From Lasiodiplodia sp. COLG20 (lineage: Eukaryota; Ascomycota; Dothideomycetes; Botryosphaeriales; Botryosphaeriaceae): a DNA stretch of 64,000 nt. This document shows positions 35,789 to 46,057 of this stretch, one piece after another. Position 1 is the first letter of the stretch; every line of letters begins with the position of its first letter. The stretch is taken from positions 2,542,001 through 2,606,000 of the forward strand of contig VNWV01000002.1 of the NCBI GenBank assembly GCA_009801085.1, written 5' to 3'. The notes below the pieces were generated by a model. That model was not told where the DNA came from. It made no database searches and saw nothing but the letters and a program-made list of their open reading frames with translations. Made by a program: the position numbers and the translations under genes.

Positions 35789-36987
35789 TCAAGCCTTCTG
35801 CAGCTGCTCATACTCCAACTTCACAATGTTCGGCAGCTCCTGCTCAAGGCTCGGCGCCTTGGGGCTCCAGCCGAGGAACTTCCTCGCCCTCCTCGCCTTG
35901 CCTCTAGAGTTCAGAGCCCAGCTAAGAGCCTGGAAGTCGGCCAACTTGAACGCCTCGTCCTTGTTGAGTGAGAAAGTTTCGGGAGCGGGAATGTAGCCAG
36001 CCTTAGCGGCCTCGGCGGCGATCTGCTTCGAGAGCTCGCCCCAGACATGCTCTCCGTTCTCCACAAGAAAGTAGCCCTTTTCACCCCACAGCTCCTTGTC
36101 GTCCTTGCGGCCGGCAGCAGCAGCGTCGGCAAGAAGGACAAAAAGGTCGCTCAAGTCGTGGACGTGGACGTTGTTCCAGTATGTCTTGCCAGCACCAATG
36201 ATAGGGGCCTTCTTCTGCTGTAGCGTGATCTTGGCCAGCTCGTACACCTGACGGCTGCGTCCGGAAATAGGGCCTCTTCCAGGACCTTGCAATCACATTA
36301 ATCGCTATACTCTCGAAAAAGGGCCAGCACAGCAGCTTACCATAGATGGTAGGAGGGCAGAGAATGGCCGTCTTCACCGCGTCAGCGTTCTTGGTACCAG
36401 CTTCCAGCACAATCTTGTCGATATTGCGGTGGAATGCATGGTCGGGCAGTCCGGTGAGCTCCTCTACTTTGTCGAGATCATCGTAGACCTTGTCCGAGGC
36501 CTCGCCGTACCTGTCGGCATCAGCATCGGCGAAGCACAGGATACCGGTGCCGCTGATGTGCAACCAGTAGCCCGGATGGTCCTTGGAATGGCCGCTGGCA
36601 AGGCCCTCGGCGATGGCCTTTGCGGCGCCCTCATGGTCCGACGAGTCGGCCGTGTCTACATGGTGGCGTGAGTGGCAGAGTTACCAGCGCGGTCCTCAGC
36701 ATTACTTACGGACGACAATGTCAGCCTTTGCGGCCTCCTGCTTGATCAAATCATAGCTGTCAAGATCGCCGTAGACAACGTTGACGTTGGAATAAGCCTG
36801 CTGAAGCTTGCTCCCCTTGTCCTTGGTTCGGACTAAGGCGGTGTAGACCCAATCGGGATGAGCCTTGTGGAGAGCGTATAAGGCGTCCCCGCCGATATAG
36901 CCGGTGGTACCTGTGCTGATTCGGACGTCAGGAACCGTGGATAGTCACGCGAAGAGGAGAAGCGTACATGAAGACTTTGAGGGCCAT
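35789..36987 (-). CDS. Extended SDR / NAD-dependent epimerase-like protein
   Basis: NAD(P)-binding Rossmann protein of the nucleoside-sugar epimerase-like extended SDR group; reaction unknown. Four exons, 36987-36968, 36915-36710, 36655-36341 and 36285-35789, give about 345 residues. The 20-nt first exon codes MALKVF plus two bases. The splice restores the dinucleotide motif ITGTTGYIGGDAL, which confirms it. Further features are VNVVYGDLDS, ADIVVHTADSSDH, WLHISGTGIL, AILCPPTIYGPGRGPISG and NVHVHDLSDLFVLL. The canonical YxxxK pair is not obvious. Introns are 52-55 bp. It is divergent from the FAD monooxygenase at 37925, 937 bp away. Fungal relatives are often annotated only as epimerases. Confidence 0.85.
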
Positions 36988-37924
36988 TGTGGTGTGTTCT
37001 CTGTTGCTGGTGTGTTCGACCCGATTGACACAGGAGCGGCTTTTGTAGTGCTGGGAAAAGCGATTTCAAAGCAGCGTTGCATGCAAACAGTCCTGCTGTC
37101 GAAGCTTCTGGGGATGGCGTCATGCCTGCTTTTACTAAGCCAAAATAGGAACCACTCCCCACCACTTTCCCTTTCTTCTCCACCACCACTGTGCAGCATC
37201 TCTGTGTCTCAATGGCCAGCTACATCTCATGGGCTGGCAAGAGGCTCGTATAGCGTTAGTAATTAAGCTCGCTTCCTAAGCCGAGTGCAGCAGGATAAGC
37301 ATCTGTAAGCTTCAGTACAGTCTTGAGTTGCAGGAGAGCTCGCTTAGCACGAAGGAGTGCGAGGGATAAAAATATATCCCCCGCGACTTTAAATAATATC
37401 GTCATCACGTCCTCGAGACAGACATGCGGCCGTTTCGCCGAACCGACCGTCGTTGCGGTCCGTCGCCCGCTCGCACGGCCTCGGACCCACATCAAAATGG
37501 TGCGGCTCTCCATTCCTAATCACTGAGTAAGCAACCCTCATCAACAGCTCCACGACGAATTGGCCAATGGATCGGAACAACACACGACCAAGTCCGTCGG
37601 ACATGCGACTGCCTCATCGCCGACAAGCTTTCGATAATGAAGCTTATTCCGCAAATCCGATGCGCTCCGGAAACGTCTCCTTCCACCTGCTTACACGCTC
37701 TTTAACAATGTGCTTCTAAGCTGAGTCGTGTCCACGGCCGAGACGAAACCTCTCTCTGCTTAGTGCGGGGCAGTAAAACGGAGAATCGAGGGACGTGCGA
37801 GGCCGACGTCAAGAAGCAAGACGGCGCCTATAAGTGCATCAAAGTAAGCGTAAGCAGCAGCCGTCCATTCCCCTCTACACCGCCATCTCTCCTCCCTCAC
37901 ACATCTTCAACCACCAAAGACGCA
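36988..37924. promoter_or_regulatory. Divergent promoter: SDR / FAD monooxygenase
   Basis: 937 bp between divergent start codons. It contains a perfect inverted CCG site (37592-37602), other CGG/CCG words, and the short palindrome-like GGGATA...TATCCC near 37370. The end nearest the monooxygenase is C/T-rich leader. Confidence 0.5.
37592..37602. promoter_or_regulatory. Candidate Zn2Cys6 operator GTCCGTCGGAC
   Basis: An 11-bp site with perfect dyad arms GTCCG and CGGAC around one base. CCG-N-CGG inverted triplets are a typical layout for fungal binuclear zinc cluster regulators. It lies 323 bp before the monooxygenase start. The match could be chance. Confidence 0.3.
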
Positions 37925-40048
37925 ATGGTAGAGTCGGCACACGCGGATTCGGCCAACGGCGCCAGCGGCTCGAGCGGCTTTTCCACGCCGAGCGGTGTCA
38001 AGACGCCCGATGTGCAAATTGAAGTTGAGACGCTCATCATTGGCGCGGGCCCGGCAGGCGCCGCCCTGGCGTGCTTCCTCGCATCACACGGTAAGCAGCC
38101 ATGTCTCTCCACCCCGTCCACTGCTAATATCGCCCTCTGCAGGTATCAAGGGATTGATGGTCAGTAGAGCGCCAACGAATGCAGATACGCCGCGCGCTCA
38201 TATCACCAATGCCGCTGCTTTGGGTAAGTGACTTTCAGTCGTAGGGTATCTCCTCTGCGGAATGCTCGGAGATATTCGACGTACTAGCGTGAACACAAGC
38301 ACCTTTTTGACCTCGTGCAAAAGCTCAAAAAGGACCTTTTCGCTGACTAGAGCCAACCAGAATGCCTTCGGGACATCGGTCTGGAGGACTCGATCCACAA
38401 CCTCAGTACCAAGAATGAGAAATTCATGATGCACACACGGTGGTGCTACACCATGGCCGGACGCGAGTACGCCCGCATCTACTCCTGGGGCAACGACCCG
38501 GCTCGCAAGGGCGACTACGAGCGTGCCAGCCCGTGCAAGCACGTCGACCTCCCGCAGACGCTGCTCGAGCCCGTGCTCGTCCGGCACGCTGCCCTCAACG
38601 GCATCACGTGCCGCTTTGACACCGAGTTCGTCAGCTTCGTGGACGAGGGCACCCACGTCGTGACAACGCTGCGTGACCGGGTGACGGGCAGCACCTACGC
38701 CGTCAAGTCGCGCTTCCTGTTCGGCGCCGACGGTGCGCGGTCACGCGTGCAGCAGCAGCTGGGTCTGCCGCTGGTCCAGAAGCCGCAGCAGGGGCTCGCC
38801 ATCAACGTGCTGGTGAAGGCTGATCTGTCTCATTTGATGGAGTCGCGGCCGGGCAACCTGCACTGGGTCTTCCAGCCGGAAAAGGAGCATCCGGCTTTCG
38901 CATGGCAAGCCATCGTGCGCATGGTCAAGTAAGCAAGAGAGCCCCGCCTTCCCCACAAAAATGGAACTAACAGTCGATACCCCAGGCCGTGGACTGAATG
39001 GATGTTCATCCTGCTGCCGGACCCGGCCGCGGGCGACGCCGCCGAGAAGGCGACGGAAGAAGAGTACCTGGCCCGCGTACACGAGATCATCGGCGACTCG
39101 ACGCCGGCCTCCATCATCAACATCTCCAAGTGGTACATCAACGAGACGTACGCCGAGTCGTACTCGGCCGGCAACGTCTTCTGCCTGGGCGACGCGGTGC
39201 ACCGCCACCCGCCCTTCAACGGGCTCGGCTCCAACACGTGCATCCAGGACGCCTTCAACCTGGCGTGGAAGGTGGCGTACGTGCTGCAGGGGCGCGCGGG
39301 AACCGCTCTGCTGGACTCGTACTCGGCCGAGCGCCAGCCCGTGGGCAAGGGCGTCGTGACGCGCGCCAACGACGGCTTCCGCGAGCACTTCAACGTGTGG
39401 GACGCCCTGGGGCTCGTCCTGCCCACCCCACACGAGCGCGCCCAAGCCATCGCCGAGCTCGAGGACCCCTCGCCCGCCGGCCGCGACCGCCGCCGCCGCT
39501 TCCAGGCCGCCGTCGCCGCCACCGGCCGCGAGTTCCACGCCCTCGGCATCGAGATGAACCAGTCTTATTCGTCCTCGCCCGCAATCATCACCGACGAGGG
39601 CGTCACCGGCGACGACGGCCTTCAGGACCCGAACGTCGACACGGAGCTCTTCTACGTGCCCAGCACCTTTCCCGGTCGCCGCCTGCCGCACGTCTGGCTC
39701 AGCCGCGCCGTGCCCGACGGCCTCGTCTCCACCGTCGACCTCGCCGGCCGCGGCCGCTTCACCCTGTTCACCGGCGTCGGCGGCGGCGAGACGTGGCGCC
39801 GCGCGGCCGAGAGCGCCGAGGCGGCCCTGCCAGGTGGCGGCGTGCGGATATGCGTCGTGACCGTCGGCTACGGCTGCGAGTTCGAGGACCTGTATTTCGA
39901 GTGGGCGCGCGTGCGCGGCGTCGGCGAGGATGGCTGCGTGCTCGTTAGGCCGGATCGGTTCGTTGCGTGGAGGGCGGACGGGGTGAGTGGCGGGGATGAG
40001 GGGGAGAGGTTGGGACGTGTGATGAAGAGGGTGTTGGCGAGGGCGTGA
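37925..40048 (+). CDS. FAD-dependent phenol hydroxylase-type monooxygenase
   Basis: Flavoprotein aromatic hydroxylase of the phenol 2-monooxygenase/TfdB type, using NAD(P)H and O2 to hydroxylate a phenolic ring. Exons 37925-38090, 38143-38223, 38361-38928 and 38986-40048 give about 625 residues. The FAD motif IIGAGPAGAALACFLA is at about residues 37-52; the DG motif is LFGADGARSRVQQQL; the GD motif is VFCLGDAVHRHPPFNGLG followed by IQDAFNLAWKVAYVL. The C-terminal part has the thioredoxin-like fold region (GRRLPHVWL, GRFTLFTGVGGGETW). The second intron is 137 bp, longer than the others, and its acceptor is preceded by an alternative CTAG. The gene body is very GC-rich (third positions mostly C/G). 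No targeting signal is visible. Substrate not fixed. Confidence 0.93.
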
Positions 40049-43000
40049 GTGAGTGATGTGCGATGCGCTGTTTTCAGGGGCGTTTTTTTTTTTTCCTTCC
40101 CTCCGTTCGTCGTGTAAGCATCCTCGTCTCTCTGAAGAAGAAAAAAGAAATGATACGTTAGCCATGTGTTGGGCTTTGGACCATGGTGATGCTTGAAAGA
40201 GTTGCAACTAGGCGGCATTTCGGACTGCTGCCTATCAACAAGATCAAGGCCTTTCTAATGCCACGAACCCCCGTGTGATACCATCTCAGCGGAAGATTAA
40301 ACGGAGAAAGGACTTTCAAAGTTCTTTGTCTAGGCTCATTCCTCCTGGAGGAAAAGCAACATGCGGGCGGTAGCAGGTTTAATGCAGTAGCACATAATCT
40401 ATCGCGTCCTGATTCATCTTCCCACTCTCACATTGTGTAGCTCTGTGTATTGCCTCAGTTCCGAAGAGTGTTGCTTGGTAATACCGAGAAAACAATGAGC
40501 GATAGGTCTCTATACTGAAAGCAATTCTCTCGTCAAGACATCAGTAGTTAGCCATGCGTTGCGAGATCGATCGGGGGAAAAGGGGGGATGTGGCGAGCCA
40601 TTGCCCAATCGACCCATCCATCCACCATGACGGGTTATTGTCCATTGAGCCGGCTCAGGTTGATGATGTCTGGTCAGGCGAGGAGACGAGTAGTATGGGG
40701 TAGTTCCTGTGTTCCCTGCGATTCGATCGGGCACCGAGTCCCTCGCCTACACTTCCGCGCCGGACGATCAACCATTAGGAAGTGAGTAAAAGGCAGCTTG
40801 ATAACTGCAAGGGCCTGACTCACTGCAAATATAGACCGCGAAGAACACCCCGTCCAGCATTCATGAGTCGAACGGCTGTTTCATTCAAGTGAATGGGGGT
40901 GTGGAGTAAATCCTTGTCTCGCCCTGACAGTTGCTGACTGCAGAAGCGAGGCGTAAGAGAACGGGGGGTTGTTTCAACCTAAATATTGAAGAGTTCTTCT
41001 CGATCCAACTGCGGGCTTGTTGTGTCACGATTGCTTGATCTACGCCGAGACCCCAGGTCGGAACGTGTGGCATGTGAAGGTGTCACAGAGGCACGAGGGT
41101 CTAAATACATAGTTGGGAGCAACCATAGTGTGTTTTGGACAGCGTTTAAGAGGATGAGAGGTCTAAGAAAAGATTGCCACTGTAGATGTACGTGTGTACG
41201 ACCTGCTGAAAAATGATTGGGTGAACAATTCGAGGTTGGAAGTGAGTCGCTCCCGCCTGACAGCTTAAGTGTGACAGAGGTTGAAGGAGAATCCCCGCAG
41301 CTGTGAGACCCCAAAAGCCATCTTACTGGCGGCTCGAGTCAGCTTGCCAGTCCATTGCAGGACAGGGTTTGTGAAATCGGTTCCTGGCGGATGCCACCCA
41401 CACACGGAAGCAGGGGCCTGCCCCAGTAAAAGATGCATGGTTCCCCGCATTTGGAATGTCTCATCCGTACTCATTACCTGATTGTATTTGACAGCCGTAG
41501 ACTGAAAGACCCTGAGGTCGGTGGCAATTAGAGGCTGTGGCCGCCCCGGTGATGCAGGCTGCATAGTTGCCCAAGCTCGGCGGGAAATTGCTCGACAGCC
41601 CGTTGGCTAAGAAGACAGCGTAACATCTCGCTACACAATCGTCTGAACAAGGTTCTTTACTTGTTCAGGAGAAGGCGGAGCAGGGTCACGATGAGACATT
41701 TCTCCTTCTCGTCGCCAGGCCCTCCACTAAAAGAGAGAGACTGCTGGGCCCGGGCACAGATGTCGATCCTAGTCCAGTAGTAAAGTGGAGCCATGACCAA
41801 AAAGAACAGCCAGGGAAGCTTGACCGAAGCTTCAGCTCCACTTGGTTATCAAAAAGAATATTTCTTTAGCGGAAAATTTCAGAGATTTGCAGAAGGACGT
41901 CGAGAGAGTGTACGCAGGTACTTTGGCGGGGCCGTGACGTAGCATCTACCGGGTGCCGAGCCGTGTGCAGCGGGCCATGGATTGCAACGGGGCGAAGGAT
42001 TCTCGCAGATATTGAAGATCACAGCAAGCAGGTATTTCGCAGATTAGATTCCAGCACATGTGAAAGGGGCAGGATCAGGACCAGAGGCGGAGATCACGGA
42101 GGGCTGGAGGCGACGCGGATCGCGGCAGCATTTTTCGAGGCCTTCCCGGGCGTGACGCTGTGGCTAATAGGGGTCGCCAATGGGAGAGTGACGCGGATGG
42201 CCGGGATTCGGAGAGTAGAGCGTGTGAATGGGTGGAAGGTGGCTTGGATCTTCAGCGCCGGTTCGGCAGACCCTCGTGGCCCGCGGAGCCGCGGGAAAAA
42301 TGGTTCTCGAGGTACCCGTTGTTCTGGGCCGCATTGGAGCAGGACAGAACGTCGGTGCAGCGACGGCGCGTCTAGCGCCGAGCCGACTCGAACACCGTTG
42401 GAGAAATTGCTGCAGCAGGCCGGATCTACGGTGCGAGCGGCGAAAAGAGGTGCACCAGCGCGGCGTGGTGGTGCGAGGGCGGGCAGACGCGCCGCCGTGT
42501 CTGCGTGTCGCGGAACGCGGGACGTGAGGTGTGGATGGTGATAGTGCTCTGGGAGTTGATAATGGCGGAGCCGCAGGGGTGGTCAGCGATGTTCGTGCCG
42601 GGTGGGGCTGCGGCGCGGAGAAGACCAGGGCCGCCGTGGAGATGCGAGTCGCGGCGGCAGCGATCGCCACGCCGGCCCGAGACTGGCGAGCGTTGGTCTG
42701 CAAATCCGATCGACCGGACTGACTTCCTTCTCATCACTCCGTCAGCCACACCTCGACACTGTGCGCACGTGGTGGTCAGCCAGCGCCGCCCACGCGCCCG
42801 AACACCCGCCCGCCATCGAGTCCTCTGCCTGGCCCGCGACCCGCCTCGCCCTCCTCCACCACCACCACGGCCATCACCACCACCAGCGCCGCCGCCGCAA
42901 CCCAGCCTCGGCGGCATGGCGCCCGCAATGCTTCCGCGGCACCCGCACACAGGTGCGACAGCAGCATGCTGCCGCTTCCGGCCGCCTGACGCCTCCGCGC

Positions 43001-43566
43001 CGCCCCGCCCTCTGCTCAGCAGCAATCGGCCCTTCGTATCCCTGAGGCTGACTGCCCAATCGCAAATTCTGGCCTCTGGTTTCAGGCCCCGTTGCCGATG
43101 ATCTCCCAGGCTTTCCCTTTGCGAACCGCTAGCGAGCAGAGGACCCTCATCCAGTGCCCGTCTTGCCTATGGCAGATCCGCAGATCGCTCCGGCCTCGTG
43201 GCGGCCGCCTGTTTGGGCCGTGGTCCACGCTTGGGGGCGTCTGCGGCGTGCCCGCTAGTTACTGAACGCTCGAGTCCCCGCGCCTCAGCCTCCCCGGTCG
43301 CCCAGGATCGTTCTCCAGTGCCTGGCTCATGAATCATGGCCTGAAAGCTAATTGCTGAAGCCAACGCGGCTGCTGTTAGCGTTCCATGCTTTGCCCAAGC
43401 CTTGGACCTCCCATTCCCACGAGATATAGTCCCTCCGTCTGCTCCACCCTGCGCATCACTGCGACTCGTGAAGCCCTGTCTCTCGCCCTCCGCACTGCCG
43501 ATCCGCCCTGCGTGCAGTCATTCCCTACCTCTCACATTCTTTTACCTTTCCTCGACTTGCGCAACA
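40049..43566. other. Long upstream region of the seven-helix protein gene
   Basis: About 3.5 kb without a recognisable gene. The first half is of mixed composition. From about 42100 to 43100 it is very GC-rich and opens many overlapping ORFs on both strands, none with family character. The part just before 43567 is C/T-rich leader. A (CAC)n/(GCC)n tract lies near 42853-42900. Confidence 0.45.
42853..42900. repeat. CAC/GCC-rich low-complexity tract
   Basis: Runs of CAC followed by runs of GCC triplets in the GC-rich part of the upstream region. It is simple sequence and explains the His/Pro/Ala-rich ORFs there. Confidence 0.7.
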
Positions 43567-44898
43567 ATGGGCATCTCTTGGAGCCGGGAGGACCTTCCCG
43601 GGCCCGTGGGCCCGTACATCTCTCCCAACTACGTGCCTGAGATGATCAACAAGGGCGACTTCGCAGCAGCAACAGCAGTGTGGGCCTTGACCGTTGTCTG
43701 GGGCGGAATTTGCGCATGGCAGGGCTACAAGCAGACCAAGCAGGCCCGCAACCCATGGAAATCGGCATATATCTGGCTGATATGGCTGGAGCTCGGCGTC
43801 TCGCTGGTGATGGGTGCTGAATGTTGGGCCTTTATGCTGCGGTTGCTCCATCCCAGTTTCGCCTTCTACATGACCATCCGTACGTCTTCGCCTCACTCTC
43901 GTCCTCCGTTCGCCCACTGACCATTCCAAGTCTTCTGGTGGTGTATCCAGGTCCAGCTTCTGCTTCAGGTCATCATCAACCGTGTCCGCGTCATTTCCAT
44001 GAACAAGGACAAGGCCAGAAACATCATGATTGGCACCGCCGTCCTCGTCACTCTCATCAACATCAGTGTCTTCAACATCTGGATCCCCGCTCGTCTGCAG
44101 ATCAACGACACGTACGCTGCCCCCACTCTACCCTTTGGCCTTCGCATTGCTAACCCCCGGCAGCTACATCCACATCAACGAAATCTGGGATCGCGTTGAG
44201 AAGGTCATCTATCTAGTCATGGATGCCGTCCTCAACGCCTACTTCATCAAATCCGTGCGCAAGAACCTCGTGTCCAACGGTCTGCAGAAGTATAGCTCGC
44301 TGCTCAAGTTCAACGTCCGCATTATTTTCATCTCGCTGCTCATGGACGTCATGATTATCGCCGCCATGTCGATTCCCAACTCGTTTGTGTACGTATTCAC
44401 TTGGTCGGTCGCGCTCTACACACTTGCTGACTGGCGAACAGTTACATCCAATTCCATCCGCTCGCTTACCTGGTCAAGCTCAACATCGAGTTGACCATGG
44501 CCAGCCTTATCCGCAAGATCGCCATCTCCGCCGCCGCCAAGCGTGGCAACGCTGCCGGCGTCCACCACGAGTTCATCTACGCCAATGGCAGCAGCGGCAA
44601 GGGAACGCAGCACACGGCCATGGAGCTGTCCAGCGGTCACGGCCGCTCCGATTCGAGATTCGAGTTCGAAGGCGAGGGTATCCAGAAGACGCAGGAAGTT
44701 GTGATTCGCAGCGTGCCAAACCCCGACATGAAGGGCGCGATCCACGACGTGGACCAGCTGTCCAACTCCAGCACCAAGGACGAAGGCAGCTCCACAACAG
44801 GAGCGGATGCGGATGACGAGAGCCAGTTGGTGCAAGATCCTTGGACCGGCAACGCAGTTTACAAGACGAAAATCTCGACTACGCATCAACATTACTAG
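43567..44898 (+). CDS. Fungal multi-pass (about seven-helix) membrane protein
   Basis: Function unknown. Exons 43567-43879, 43931-44111, 44164-44388 and 44442-44898 give about 391 residues. Hydrophobic segments in order: ATAVWALTVVWGGICAW, SAYIWLIWLELGVSLVMG, FWWCIQVQLLLQVIIN, IMIGTAVLVTLINISVF, VIYLVMDAVLNAYFI, FNVRIIFISLLMDVMIIAAM and FHPLAYLVKLNIEL. This seven-helix layout resembles fungal rhodopsin-like or Pth11-related receptors, but no CFEM domain or retinal Lys is evident. The cytosolic tail of about 125 residues is Ser/Gly/Asp-rich with possible phosphorylation sites. The first Met at 43567 is in an AACAATGGG context. Introns are 50-53 bp. A sensory role is conjecture. Confidence 0.82.
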
Positions 44899-46034
44899 AT
44901 GAATTTTCGCAAAAGGGGCGGTTTAGATGATTACTTCTTTCTCCATGGCGCACGAACGACTGCATGAGGGCTGAATATTTGGCCCTGGGCTACGGCGCAT
45001 TTCTTTGATTGACGACACATAAGAAGAGCCTTTTATCTTCACGTTGGATATACCACATGGGCGGCATGAGTCTTTTATTCTGTAATTCATTTTTTCCTTT
45101 GTCTACTCGATACCTCCTACTACTCTTTATACCTAATCTTTCAAGAACCGAAAAAACCTGCAAAGGACTGTACATATGCCAAGGGTTGTACATAGACCAG
45201 TAAAAGACAATCAAGACTACCATTACATGGAACTGAAGCACCACTGTCCAAACCTTTGCAAGTATGGCACGCGACACACATGGACTTCGACACGCCTCGC
45301 CGGGCAGGGCCGACAAGGAGATCGACAGGGCCGAAGAAGTTCCCATCACTAGTGACGGAGGGAAAGCAAGTGCTACCAGGACGCCCAGGCACCGACAGGC
45401 GCGCGGCTGCACACAGACAGTGCAAAGACTCACGAACCATAGGTATGTGCGCGCGCTTCACCGGCAAAACAGGCCAAAACGAGCATAGGCGGCAGGCACG
45501 GGGCACAGGGCGTAGACGCACGCACGTCTTCTCCCTCCGTGCTTAGCTGAGTGCCAGGGAACTGCCCTGCAACGTCCGCTACCAACCGTACAAGCACTGG
45601 CTCACTATGAATAAGAGGAAAATTTTACGGGCCGTTCTGTCTTGCGCCACTTGACTTACGAACTCTGTCTCTCGCGCTCGGGGGGAAAAAGGAAATTCCA
45701 GCGCGTCAGCACTAACGAATGAAGTCTACAGCTTCCGAAGCATCTGCCTAGTGCTCCGTTCTCCATTGCCGAATGGTACCTGGCGCACTTAGCTGCCGAC
45801 CTAGCATGGGAATAAGGAAAGAGACTCAAGACGGACGAAGGTGGCGACCCGCGGGCTGCCCGGGGCCTAGAAGCCCGCTGAGCCTAGCGTGACGCCGGTC
45901 TTTTTTATTTTTTTTTCTCTTTCGTTACGGAAACCGGTTGAGCACGAGGGGTGGCGGGCGCCGCGCATGCGCTAGAGGGAGACCAGAACAACAATGCGCC
46001 GAACGGGGAGGGGGAGGGGAGAAACTAAAGTCAA

Positions 46035-46057
46035 GTGCATGCGCGTGCGCATGCGCA
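46035..46057. repeat. Alternating purine-pyrimidine tract (Z-DNA-prone)
   Basis: Twenty-three consecutive bases alternate purine and pyrimidine with mostly GC/GT/CA steps, containing the palindrome TGCGCATGCGCA. A G-rich run (GGGGAGGGGGAGGGG) lies about 20 bp upstream. Confidence 0.75.

Noticed and set aside
38741..40207. 488-codon ORF antisense to the FAD monooxygenase
   Set aside because: A mirror of the GC-rich third positions of the monooxygenase; His/Ala/Gly/Arg-rich with no family character.
42164..43101. Overlapping ORFs on both strands upstream of the seven-helix gene
   Set aside because: Very GC-rich, triplet-repeat-rich DNA opens frames on all strands; none has domain features or plausible introns.
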